Shown: positions 7,618 through 14,549 of the stretch, piece by piece
Position numbering within the stretch: position 1 is the first letter of the stretch
How the letters are laid out: every line of letters starts with the position of its first letter
Origin: Spirochaetaceae bacterium
GTDB lineage: Bacteria > Spirochaetota > Spirochaetia > DSM-2461
Direction: 5' to 3'
Assembly: GCA_016342385.1 (NCBI GenBank)
Contig: JAEINM010000024.1
Location: 1-18,583 of the forward strand
DNA length: 18,583 bases
Program-made: the position numbers and the translations under genes
Notes under the pieces: generated by a model
What the model saw: the letters and a program-made list of their open reading frames with translations, nothing else
What the model was told of the DNA's origin: nothing
The model's database searches: none

Positions 7618-8016
7618 CTACCAGACTTTACAGATTACTTCGCCACCGACCTGCTGGGCACTGGCTTTCTTACCTGTGATAATCCCGGTTGATGTTGAAA
7701 CAATGACAGTACCAAATCCGTTGAATACTCTAGGCATAGATTTATACCCGGAATAAACTCTTCTACCTGGAGTAGAAACTTTTTTAATACCATGTATTAC
7801 AGAATTTTCTTTATTATCATATTTTAGAAATATTCTAATATAATTCACATCTTCAAGAGTAACTTTCTTGAAGTTTTTGACAAATCCTTCATTCTTCAGG
7901 ATTTTAACAATTTCCAGCTTCAGCTTTGACGTTCTGATATCTACTTTCTCAAACTTAGCTGCACTGGCATTCCTAATTTTTGTGAGCATATCCGCTACAG
8001 GATCTGAAACACTCAT
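7618..8016 (-). CDS. rpsH: 30S ribosomal protein S8
   Basis: S8 is a primary 16S rRNA-binding protein of the central domain; in E. coli it represses the spc operon by binding near the rplE start. The 132 residues begin SVSDPVADMLTKIRNASAAK and end with the RNA-binding C-terminal domain with GKKASAQQVGGEVICKVW, where the STSTGIITGKKA motif is diagnostic. It is 9 bp after rpsN. No S8-like operator could be confirmed around rplE because there the start overlaps rplX by one base and no spacer exists. Confidence 0.99.
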   Translation of the reverse strand: MSVSDPVADMLTKIRNASAAKFEKVDIRTSKLKLEIVKILKNEGFVKNFKKVTLEDVNYIRIFLKYDNKENSVIHGIKKVSTPGRRVYSGYKSMPRVFNGFGTVIVSTSTGIITGKKASAQQVGGEVICKVW

Positions 8017-8025
8017 TATTTTCTC

Positions 8026-8211
8026 CTACCAGCTTGATTTTGTGACACCAGGAATCATACCTTCACTCGCTAACTTGCGAAAGCAGATTCTGCACATCTG
8101 AAATTTTCTCATATAACCACGAGGTCTACCGCATACTCTACATCGATTATAGGCTCGAGTAGGGAATTTAGGTTTTCTCTGGGCTTTAACAATCATTGAT
8201 TTCTTAGCCAT
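8026..8211 (-). CDS. rpsN: 30S ribosomal protein S14, zinc-binding (type Z)
   Basis: S14 sits in the head of the small subunit. At 61 residues this is the short zinc form rather than the 100-residue zinc-free form. The four ligands are intact: C24-x2-C27 and C40-x2-C43 in NRCRVCGRPRGYMRKFQMCRICFR. The C-terminus GMIPGVTKSSW is typical of this class. It lies 13 bp after rplE and 9 bp before rpsH. Confidence 0.99.
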   Translation of the reverse strand: MAKKSMIVKAQRKPKFPTRAYNRCRVCGRPRGYMRKFQMCRICFRKLASEGMIPGVTKSSW

Positions 8212-8224
8212 CTAACCTCATCTC

Positions 8225-8782
8225 CTATTTTGCAAAAGGCATGCCGAATTTCTTAAGAAGTGTTCTACCTTCTTCATCACTTTCAGCCGTCGTAACTATA
8301 GCCACATTTAGCCCGCTAACCTGTTCAATCTTATCAAAGTTGATTTCAGGGAATATTATCTGCTCGGTAATTCCGAGAGAATAATTTCCGTTGCCATCAA
8401 AAGCCTTGGGATTGATACCTCTAAAGTCTTTTACACGGGGTAATGCGATACTAATCAGTCTATCCAGAAATTCATACATTCTGTTTCCACGAAGTGTAAC
8501 TTTTGCACCGATTTCCTGACCTTCTCTAACTTTAAAATTCGCAATAGATTTTCTTGCTTTTGTCTTCATTACTTTCTGACCGGTAATGATACTCAGCTCA
8601 TTTACTGCTGCGTCGAGAAGCTTTTTATTTGTAATAGCTTCACCAACACCCATACTTACAACGATTTTTTCAAGTCTTGGAATCTGCATTGTCGATTTGT
8701 ATTTAAACTCTTTCTTCAATTCAGCCGCGTACTTATCGTTAAAAGCGGTTTTTAATCTTGGAGTATATTTTTTTTCTGCCAT
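8225..8782 (-). CDS. rplE: 50S ribosomal protein L5
   Basis: L5 binds 5S rRNA in the central protuberance and touches the P-site tRNA through a mobile loop. The 185-residue protein shows the motifs IPRLEKIVVSMGVGEA (about 34-49), GQKVMKTKARKSIANFKVRE and the C-terminal RTLLKKFGMPF. Its ATG overlaps the rplX TAA by one base (TAATG), so rplX and rplE are translationally coupled. Followed 13 bp later by rpsN. Confidence 0.99.
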   Translation of the reverse strand: MAEKKYTPRLKTAFNDKYAAELKKEFKYKSTMQIPRLEKIVVSMGVGEAITNKKLLDAAVNELSIITGQKVMKTKARKSIANFKVREGQEIGAKVTLRGNRMYEFLDRLISIALPRVKDFRGINPKAFDGNGNYSLGITEQIIFPEINFDKIEQVSGLNVAIVTTAESDEEGRTLLKKFGMPFAK

Positions 8783-9099
8783 TACAGTACTCCTTCACAC
8801 TTTTTACAGAATCTAACTTTATTTTCTCCATCTTTACGGATTCCTACTTTCGAAGGTCCGCATTTTGAACAGATAATCATAACGTTAGAAATATGGATTG
8901 CGGCTTCTACCTCAACGATATTACCTTTTTCACCCTGACTTTTAGGTTTTACTGTTTTTTTAACAATATTTAAACCTTCGACCAGAACTTTTCCATTTTC
9001 TCTGTCAACCTTAAGGACTAAACCGGTTTTACCCTTATCTTTTCCAGCGATAAGTTTAACCTGGTCACCTTTTTTAAGTTTATACTTAACTTCTGCCAT
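8782..9099 (-). CDS. rplX: 50S ribosomal protein L24 with two CxxC pairs
   Basis: L24 starts assembly of the large subunit and lies at the peptide tunnel exit. I take the ATG at 9099 (MAEVKYKLKKGDQV, 105 residues), because it has AGGAGA 5 nt upstream; a TTG one codon earlier is in frame but worse placed. The KOW motif is at about 8-35 (KKGDQVKLIAGKDKGKTG). Near the end, C77-x2-C80 and C98-x2-C101 form a possible zinc ribbon; such cysteines occur in many but not all L24 proteins. The Shine-Dalgarno overlaps the rplN stop. The stop overlaps the rplE start. Confidence 0.98.
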   Translation of the reverse strand: MAEVKYKLKKGDQVKLIAGKDKGKTGLVLKVDRENGKVLVEGLNIVKKTVKPKSQGEKGNIVEVEAAIHISNVMIICSKCGPSKVGIRKDGENKVRFCKKCEGVL

Positions 9100-9108
9100 C
9101 AAACTCTC

Positions 9109-9477
9109 CTAAAGAACCTCTGGTGCCAGAGATACAATTTTCATATAACCTGAATCTCTAAGCTCTCTTGCAACAGGGCCGAAGATACGTTTACCGACAG
9201 GAGCACCTTTTTCATCGATGATTACACATGCGTTATCATCAAATCTAATATAAGTGCCGTCTTCTCTTCTGTATTCTTTATGAACTCTGACGATAACTGC
9301 TTTCTTAACTTCACCCTTTTTAATTGGTGCGTTAGGTATAGCAGCTTTTACAGCTACAACAATTATATCTCCGACGCTGGCAAACTTTCGCTTACTACCG
9401 CCGAGAACTTTAATACACATAACTCTTTTAGCGCCAGAGTTATCAGCTACATTCAATCTTGTGTTATCCTGTATCAT
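9109..9477 (-). CDS. rplN: 50S ribosomal protein L14
   Basis: L14 lies on the subunit interface and forms bridges to 16S rRNA; it is also the docking site of the silencing factor RsfS. The 122 residues are the exact usual length: MIQDNTRLNVADNSGAKRVM at the start, the GDIIVVAVKAAIPNAPIKKG signature near 37-56 and the end GYMKIVSLAPEVL. First gene of the spc block, only 14 bp after rpsQ, with no promoter visible in that gap, so S10 and spc blocks are probably one transcript. Confidence 0.99.
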   Translation of the reverse strand: MIQDNTRLNVADNSGAKRVMCIKVLGGSKRKFASVGDIIVVAVKAAIPNAPIKKGEVKKAVIVRVHKEYRREDGTYIRFDDNACVIIDEKGAPVGKRIFGPVARELRDSGYMKIVSLAPEVL

Positions 9478-9491
9478 CTAAACCCCCTGCC

Positions 9492-9752
9492 CTATTTAGC
9501 TCTTTCTATAACTTCCTGCATATTCCAGCATTTTTCTTTGCTGATAGGTCTGCATTCAATTATTTTTACTGTATCACCGGTTTTTGCATCGTTGTTTTCA
9601 TCGTGTGCTTTATATTTTACAGATTTAGTAAGATATTTTTTGTAAAGCGGATGAAGTACTTTTGTAGTAATTTTTACAACAATTGTCTTATCCATTTTAT
9701 CACTTACAACTAGACCAGTGAAAACTTTCTTATTAGTCTTTCTATTTTCCAT
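9492..9752 (-). CDS. rpsQ: 30S ribosomal protein S17
   Basis: S17 is an OB-fold primary binder of the 5' domain of 16S rRNA. The 86 residues contain the diagnostic GLVVSDKMDKTIVVKI strand pair, HPLYKKYLTKSVKYKAHDE and GDTVKIIECRPISKEKCWN. It follows rpmC by 8 bp and closes the S10 block. Confidence 0.99.
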   Translation of the reverse strand: MENRKTNKKVFTGLVVSDKMDKTIVVKITTKVLHPLYKKYLTKSVKYKAHDENNDAKTGDTVKIIECRPISKEKCWNMQEVIERAK

Positions 9753-9760
9753 GACTACAC

Positions 9761-9961
9761 CTAAGCCTTTCTAATTCCGAGTTCCACTTCGTGGATCATC
9801 GTATTAAGTCTGGCGATTGATCTTTTAAGCTTCCTCTTTTCCATAGGATTCTCAACATGGCCAAGTACCATATCAAATCTCAGGTTATTAAGATTCTTTC
9901 TTAACTCATCACGTTTAGTAATAATCTCTTCAAGTGTGAGATTGTTAAAAGCTTCTTTCAT
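9761..9961 (-). CDS. rpmC: 50S ribosomal protein L29
   Basis: L29 is a two-helix protein at the tunnel exit, next to L23, and contributes to the docking site for trigger factor and the signal recognition particle. Its 66 residues are normal: MKEAFNNLTLEEIITKRDEL, NNLRFDMVLGHVENPMEKRK and the closing RSIARLNTMIHE helix. It lies 8 bp after rplP and 8 bp before rpsQ. Confidence 0.98.
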   Translation of the reverse strand: MKEAFNNLTLEEIITKRDELRKNLNNLRFDMVLGHVENPMEKRKLKRSIARLNTMIHEVELGIRKA

Positions 9962-9969
9962 AACTTCCT

Positions 9970-10380
9970 CTATCCCTGTTTTGATACAAACTTAACCTTA
10001 ATAGGCAGTTTGCTTCCAGCAAGTTGCATTGCTCTTCTGGCCAATTCCTGGTCAACTCCGGCAATTTCAAACATAACTGTTCCAGGTTTAACAGCTGCAA
10101 CCCATCTCTCAGGATTACCCTTACCTTTACCCATTCGAACTTCTGCGGGCTTTTTTGTCCACGGAATATCGGGAAAGATTCTGATCCATACCTTACCACC
10201 ACGTTTAATGTGTCTGGTCATGGCAATACGGGCAGCTTCTATCTGTCTTGCAGTGATCCACTTTGTTTCAAGAGAAACAAGTCCAAACTCACCGAAGGAA
10301 ACGCTATTACCTCTTGTGGCGTTACCTTTCATAACCCCACGCATACGTTTTCTAAACTTTGTTTTCTTAGGACTCAGCAT
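9970..10380 (-). CDS. rplP: 50S ribosomal protein L16
   Basis: L16 lies beside the A-site and P-site tRNA elbow and organises the peptidyl-transferase region. The 136-residue sequence starts MLSPKKTKFRKRMRGVMKG, has GLVSLETKWITARQIEAARI (about 33-53), the tRNA-near loop EVRMGKGKGNPERWVA and the usual C-terminus. It begins directly after the rpsC stop with no gap, so its ribosome site (a GAAGG sequence) lies inside the end of rpsC. Confidence 0.99.
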   Translation of the reverse strand: MLSPKKTKFRKRMRGVMKGNATRGNSVSFGEFGLVSLETKWITARQIEAARIAMTRHIKRGGKVWIRIFPDIPWTKKPAEVRMGKGKGNPERWVAAVKPGTVMFEIAGVDQELARRAMQLAGSKLPIKVKFVSKQG

Positions 10381-11082
10381 CTACTTGCTCCTCGAAGGTC
10401 TTTCTTTCTTGTTTCTAACAAGGAGACCAGCGTCTTCTTTCTGGTCCATGCCGTATACTTCACCTTTGAAAACCCAGACTTTTACTCCGATCTTTCCAAA
10501 TGTTGTATCAGCTTCGGCAAAACCATAATCGATATTAGCCCTCAGTGTATGAAGAGGTATTCTCCCATCCTTCACTTCCTGAGTTCTTGCCATTTCTGCA
10601 CCACCAAGTCTTCCGGCAATCTTTATTTTGATTCCCTGAACACCTGTTTTCATACAGTTAGCCACAGCCATCTTCAACACTCTCCTGAATGCAGATCGTC
10701 CTTTTAACTGTCTTGCAACATTTAAAGCAACTATCTGAGCATCGGATTCAGGTCTTTTCACTTCTTTGATTTTAATCTGAAGCTTCTTGTCGGTAATTTT
10801 CTGAAGTCTGCCGCTGATTTTTTCGATATTAGCACCTTTTGTCCCGATAATTACACCGGGTCGTGCTGTATGAATCATCAGAGTCACTCTCTGTGGTTGT
10901 CTGATAATTTCAATATCACCTATTTCTGCACCACGGGTTTCAGGACTTTCTTCAAGGGCTTTTCTCAAAGCGAGATCTTCATGGAGTGTTTCTGCGTAAT
11001 TTCGCGGATTCACAAACCATTTGGATTTCCAAGTCTTGTTTATACCAAGGCGAAGTCCGTAAGGATGTACTTTTTGTCCCAT
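10381..11082 (-). CDS. rpsC: 30S ribosomal protein S3
   Basis: S3 forms part of the mRNA entry tunnel and helicase site in the head of the small subunit. The 233-residue protein has the KH domain with the GxxG loop GVIIGTKGANIEKI (about 75-90) and the C-terminal domain with GIKIKIAGRLGGAEMARTQE, RANIDYGFAEADTTFGKIGVKVW. Tail rich in Lys/Arg and Glu. It abuts rplV upstream and rplP downstream with zero intergenic bases. Confidence 0.99.
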   Translation of the reverse strand: MGQKVHPYGLRLGINKTWKSKWFVNPRNYAETLHEDLALRKALEESPETRGAEIGDIEIIRQPQRVTLMIHTARPGVIIGTKGANIEKISGRLQKITDKKLQIKIKEVKRPESDAQIVALNVARQLKGRSAFRRVLKMAVANCMKTGVQGIKIKIAGRLGGAEMARTQEVKDGRIPLHTLRANIDYGFAEADTTFGKIGVKVWVFKGEVYGMDQKEDAGLLVRNKKERPSRSK

Positions 11083-11445
11083 TTATTCCCCCGTATTCCC
11101 TATTTCATCTAATACAACTGAAATATGACTAGATCTTTTGAGAAGCCTATCCGCTTTTCCTCTTGATCTTGGCCAGATTCTTTTCTGTATTGGTCCACCA
11201 TCTACAAGCAGCTCTTTAATAAATAGCATTTCCTCATCCAGCATACTATTCTGGAAAAGTGCATTTGCAGTTGCAGACTCAATTACTTTTTTAAGAAACC
11301 CAGCACCCTTATTAGGTAAAGTCTCAAGAATCGCTACTGCTTCAACTACCGGCCTTTTCCTTAAGTTATTCGCAATTGGACGAATCTTTGTAGGAGACAT
11401 GGGGAGGTTTTTTGCAACAGCTTTGTAACCTTTCTTTGCTTCCAT
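11083..11445 (-). CDS. rplV: 50S ribosomal protein L22
   Basis: L22 spans the large subunit and its beta-hairpin lines the nascent peptide tunnel, where macrolide resistance mutations arise. The 120 residues show the globular helices (MSPTKIRPIANNLRKRPVVEA, about 16-36) and the tunnel hairpin region GPIQKRIWPRSRGKADRLLK (about 84-103). A slightly long C-terminal tail ends EIGNTGE. It is 10 bp after rpsS and abuts rpsC. Confidence 0.99.
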   Translation of the reverse strand: MEAKKGYKAVAKNLPMSPTKIRPIANNLRKRPVVEAVAILETLPNKGAGFLKKVIESATANALFQNSMLDEEMLFIKELLVDGGPIQKRIWPRSRGKADRLLKRSSHISVVLDEIGNTGE

Positions 11446-11455
11446 TTATCTACAC

Positions 11456-11731
11456 CTATCTTTTCGATTTCTTATCGCCAGCGTGTCCTCTGAACATTCT
11501 TGTTGGAGCAAACTCTCCGAGTTTGTGACCTACAAGGTTTTCAGTAACATACACAGGTACCCAGGTTTTCCCGTTATATACGGAAATTGTCAACCCTACC
11601 ATCTCAGGAATAATAGTTGAAGTTCTTGAATAAGTTTTAATCATCTGCTTCTTAGATGCCTTACCCTGGTCAACTATTTTTTTATAGAGACTCTTAGCGA
11701 TAAAAGGACCTTTTTTTATTGATCTCGACAC
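11456..11731 (-). CDS. rpsS: 30S ribosomal protein S19, GTG start
   Basis: S19 binds in the head of the small subunit next to S13. The 91 residues start MSRSIKKGPFIAKSLYKKI and contain the signature VPVYVTENLVGHKLGEFAPT (about 58-77) and FRGHAGDKKSKR. The start codon is GTG (11729-11731); the Shine-Dalgarno AGGAG overlaps the TAG stop of rplB, 9 bp upstream, indicating coupling. No in-frame ATG nearby gives a complete N-terminus. Confidence 0.98.
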   Translation of the reverse strand: MSRSIKKGPFIAKSLYKKIVDQGKASKKQMIKTYSRTSTIIPEMVGLTISVYNGKTWVPVYVTENLVGHKLGEFAPTRMFRGHAGDKKSKR

Positions 11732-11740
11732 GCCTAACTC

Positions 11741-12565
11741 CTACTTTCTTCTCTTGACAATAAATTTATCAGAGTTATTATGTTTCTTTCTTGTCTTGAA
11801 ACCTTTAGTTGGTTTACCCCATGGGGAAACCGGATGCCTACCACCGGAAGTTTTACCTTCACCACCACCATGTGGATGGTCTACGGGGTTCATTACAACA
11901 CCTCTTACTTTAGGTCGTTTGCCAAGCCATCTAGATCTACCAGCTTTTCCGATTTTCACATTCATGTGATCCTCGTTTCCAACTTCACCAAGTGTGGCAG
12001 AACATTTTTTGAACACCAGCCTCATTTCTCCGGAAGGAAGTTTTACAGTGACGTAATCTCCTTCTTTTGCAGCAAGAAGTGCACTTCCACCGGCAGTTCT
12101 TACCAGCTGTCCACCTCTCCCGAGCTGAAGTTCAATATTATGAATCAATCGACCTACAGGGATTTTTTCAAGAGGAAGAGTATTCCCGATAGAAACAGGA
12201 GCTTTCTCACCACTTAAAATTTCAGTACCGACTGTCAATCCCTTCGGAGCGATAATATATCTTTTTTCACCATCAACATAATGGATCAGTGCTATATTGG
12301 CACTTCTGTTTGGATCGTATTCGATATGAGCAACTTTTCCGGGAATATCATTTTTATTCCTTCTAAAGTCAATCTCTCTATACTTTCTCTTATGACCTCC
12401 GCCTCGGCGACGAACACTGATTCTTCCACCTGCGCCACGTCCGGCTTTTTTAGCCTTCCCTGAAGTCAGAGATTTTTCTGATGAAGTTCTTGTTAAATCA
12501 TCAAATGTAATACTCTGTCTAAAGCGCTGTGACGGAGTTCTTGGTTTATAAGTTTTAATTCCCAT
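11741..12565 (-). CDS. rplB: 50S ribosomal protein L2
   Basis: L2 is among the most conserved ribosomal proteins and is needed for subunit association and peptidyl transfer. The 274 residues match the family length. Seen features: MGIKTYKPRTPSQRFR at the start, the RRRGGGHKRKYREIDFRRNK core (about 52-71), and near 220-245 the VMNPVDHPHGGGEGKTSGG segment with the conserved histidines close to the catalytic centre, followed by HPVSPWGKPTKG. It is 14 bp after rplW. Confidence 0.99.
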   Translation of the reverse strand: MGIKTYKPRTPSQRFRQSITFDDLTRTSSEKSLTSGKAKKAGRGAGGRISVRRRGGGHKRKYREIDFRRNKNDIPGKVAHIEYDPNRSANIALIHYVDGEKRYIIAPKGLTVGTEILSGEKAPVSIGNTLPLEKIPVGRLIHNIELQLGRGGQLVRTAGGSALLAAKEGDYVTVKLPSGEMRLVFKKCSATLGEVGNEDHMNVKIGKAGRSRWLGKRPKVRGVVMNPVDHPHGGGEGKTSGGRHPVSPWGKPTKGFKTRKKHNNSDKFIVKRRK

Positions 12566-12579
12566 AGAATCCCCCTTGC

Positions 12580-12894
12580 TTACGCACCTTCAAACTTATT
12601 AATTTTTTCGTTGGCAGCAAGTGTTACAATTGCTTTTTTCCAAGAAGCTGTTCGACCATACCCTCTTCTATATGTTGTAGAAGATACAGGTAAAATAGCT
12701 TTTCTCTTTCCACCTACATTCACAATATTACAGCTGATTGGTGTAACAGAAAAAATCTCTTTTACAGCTCTCATTATCTGAATCTTGTTTGCTCTTTTAT
12801 CAACTTTGAAAACATACTTTTTACACTCTTCTTCTCGAAGAATATTAGATTTCTCAGTTAATATTGGTTCAATAATTATCTGATCCGCTTTCAT
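12580..12894 (-). CDS. rplW: 50S ribosomal protein L23
   Basis: L23 lies at the tunnel exit and is the main docking site for trigger factor and the signal recognition particle. The 104-residue protein shows the family features IIEPILTEKSNILREEE (about 7-23), the helix YVFKVDKRANKIQIMRAVKEIF, and the loop region KRKAILPVSSTTYRRGYGRTASWKKA. Spacing is 8 bp after rplD and 14 bp before rplB. Confidence 0.99.
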   Translation of the reverse strand: MKADQIIIEPILTEKSNILREEECKKYVFKVDKRANKIQIMRAVKEIFSVTPISCNIVNVGGKRKAILPVSSTTYRRGYGRTASWKKAIVTLAANEKINKFEGA

Positions 12895-12902
12895 ACCAAC
12901 CT

Positions 12903-13526
12903 CTATTTACTGTAAAATTCATTGAGTTTTACAGCTGCGCCTTCCAGCACTAGAATATTTTTACCATAAAACAGATCATGAGCACGAAGCCTGTTATATG
13001 AAAGAAATCTAACATTGGGCAGGTTTCTTCCGGCTCTTCTAATCATCTGATCATCATCTTTTAAAATCACAACTGTTCTTTCTTCAGTAGCAAGCTTTAC
13101 CAGAATTGTTCTCAATTCTTTAGTCTTACCTGAATCAATTGTAAAATCCTCAACCACCTTAAAAGTTTCACTTGAAGCTTTAAGGCTTAAGATAGACTTC
13201 ATAGCCAATCTTTTAATCTTCTTAGGCAGTGTATAGCTGTAGTCTCTCGGCTTAGGGCCGAAAACTACTCCTCCACCTACCCAGACAGGAGACTTTTTAT
13301 CACCTGATCGTGCACGACCAGTTCCCTTCTGTCTCCATGGCTTAGCTCCGCTTCCGCGAACTTCACTTCTGCTCTTAGTAGAAGCTGTTCCCACTCTTCT
13401 GTTAGCAAGTTCATTATTAATTGCATGATAAATGGAACCTTCACTAACTTCACGTGCAAAAACACTATCTTCAAGAGTGATATCTCTAAGCTCTTTTCCT
13501 TCTATTGAATAGACCTTCTTGTCCAT
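12903..13526 (-). CDS. rplD: 50S ribosomal protein L4
   Basis: L4 has a globular domain on the surface and a long loop that lines the peptide tunnel opposite L22. The 207 residues include the loop RGSGAKPWRQKGTGRARSGD (about 56-75), site of macrolide resistance changes in other bacteria, and the conserved PRDYSYTLPKKIKRLAMKS. In E. coli L4 also represses the S10 operon; no recognisable E. coli-type leader precedes rpsJ here, so that control cannot be assumed. Confidence 0.98.
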   Translation of the reverse strand: MDKKVYSIEGKELRDITLEDSVFAREVSEGSIYHAINNELANRRVGTASTKSRSEVRGSGAKPWRQKGTGRARSGDKKSPVWVGGGVVFGPKPRDYSYTLPKKIKRLAMKSILSLKASSETFKVVEDFTIDSGKTKELRTILVKLATEERTVVILKDDDQMIRRAGRNLPNVRFLSYNRLRAHDLFYGKNILVLEGAAVKLNEFYSK

Positions 13527-13535
13527 ATTTATCCT

Positions 13536-14156
13536 CTATAACTTCTTTGCCTTGCGAACTATGACAAAACTATCTTTTGTTCCAGGAACTGCTCCCTTAA
13601 TAAGAAGAACCTGTCTTTCAGTATCAACTTTTACAACTTGCAGATTCTGTACAGTTTTTCTTTCGCCACCCATTCGTCCAGCCATCTTTGTTCCCTTGAT
13701 AACCTTAGAAGGATAAGCCGCCATACCAGTAGATCCATTAGCTCTATGGAATTTTGAACCGTGAGTTTGACGTCCACCACCGAAGTTGTGCCGCTTCATC
13801 ACACCCTGAAAACCCTTACCTTTTGAAGTTCCTATTACATCCACAAACTCAAGCCCCTCGATAAGTTCTACACCAAGAACATCTCCAATGGCGCACTCTT
13901 TTCCGAAGTCACGAACTTCAACAACTTTTCTTTTGGGACTAATCCCTTCTTTAAACTGACCCGCTACAGGCTTTGTAACACTTTTCTCTTTTTTATCAAT
14001 TGATCCAAGTACTACTGCTTCGTAACCATCTTTTTCAATGCTTTTGTTAGCAATAACAACATTCTCTTCTACTTTGACTACTGTAACAGGTGTTAAAACA
14101 CCAAATTCATCAAAAACCTGTGTCATTCCAACTTTTTTGCCGATCAAACTCAACAT
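13536..14156 (-). CDS. rplC: 50S ribosomal protein L3
   Basis: L3 initiates assembly at the 3' domain of 23S rRNA and sends a loop towards the peptidyl-transferase centre. The 206-residue protein begins MLSLIGKKVGMTQVFDEFG and carries the diagnostic GTSKGKGFQGVMKRHNFGGG segment (about 109-128) then THGSKFHRANGSTGM and KGTKMAGRMGGERKTVQNL. Its start has GAGGT 8 nt upstream, 32 bp after rpsJ, and the end is 9 bp before rplD. Confidence 0.99.
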   Translation of the reverse strand: MLSLIGKKVGMTQVFDEFGVLTPVTVVKVEENVVIANKSIEKDGYEAVVLGSIDKKEKSVTKPVAGQFKEGISPKRKVVEVRDFGKECAIGDVLGVELIEGLEFVDVIGTSKGKGFQGVMKRHNFGGGRQTHGSKFHRANGSTGMAAYPSKVIKGTKMAGRMGGERKTVQNLQVVKVDTERQVLLIKGAVPGTKDSFVIVRKAKKL

Positions 14157-14188
14157 TTAATTTTACCTCAATTTCCTTTGATCCGCTC

Positions 14189-14497
14189 TTACTGTTTAAT
14201 CTCGACATCGACTCCAGCTGGAAGCTCAAGTTTCATCAAAGCGTCCATAACAGCAGAGGTTGGTTCCAAAATATCTATGAGTCTCTTGTGAGTCCTCATT
14301 TCAAACTGTTCTCTTGACTTTTTATTTACAAAAGGCGATCTAAGAACAGTATATTTGTTTATACGTGTCGGCAGAGGAATCGGTCCAGAAACCTTAGTCC
14401 CCTGCTTCTGAACAGCCTGCACAATTGAACGTGCACTCTGGTCGATCAATTCAACGTCAAAACCTCTCAGTCTTACACGTATCTTTTCTTTAGCCAT
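14189..14497 (-). CDS. rpsJ: 30S ribosomal protein S10 (NusE)
   Basis: S10 binds in the head of the small subunit and also acts as NusE in transcription antitermination, linking RNA polymerase through NusG to the leading ribosome. The 102 residues include MAKEKIRVRLRGFDVELID and the conserved GPIPLPTRINKYTVLRSPFV and KKSREQFEMRTHKRLIDI, so the protein is complete. It is the first gene of the S10 block but lies only 52 bp after tuf, with a strong hairpin in between and GGAGG before the ATG. Confidence 0.99.
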   Translation of the reverse strand: MAKEKIRVRLRGFDVELIDQSARSIVQAVQKQGTKVSGPIPLPTRINKYTVLRSPFVNKKSREQFEMRTHKRLIDILEPTSAVMDALMKLELPAGVDVEIKQ

Positions 14498-14508
14498 TAT
14501 TCCTCCAG

Positions 14509-14540
14509 AGTCGGGGATTACCTCCAGGCAATACCCGACT
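14509..14540 (-). promoter_or_regulatory. Strong hairpin between tuf and rpsJ
   Basis: A 7-bp perfect stem (AGTCGGG/CCCGACT) is followed, after one mismatch, by a second 6-bp stem (ATTGCC/GGTAAT, including one G-U pair) closed by a four-base TGGA loop; the whole is 32 nt. It begins 9 bp after the tuf stop, ends before the rpsJ Shine-Dalgarno, and has no following T-run, so it is not a classical terminator. It may act as a partial terminator, a processing site that separates the abundant tuf mRNA, or a cover for the rpsJ leader. Confidence 0.7.
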
Positions 14541-14549
14541 TCATTATAC

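Noticed and set aside
10024..10707. Plus-strand ORF of 227 codons opposite rplP and rpsC
   Set aside because: Shadow of two conserved ribosomal protein genes; the translation has no recognisable composition or motif and no ribosome site.
11225..11250. Another copy of the CAGCATA loop, in rplV (ccagcatactattctgg)
   Set aside because: It lies in conserved coding sequence, the stem is only 4 bp and the loop context differs from the spacer hairpins.
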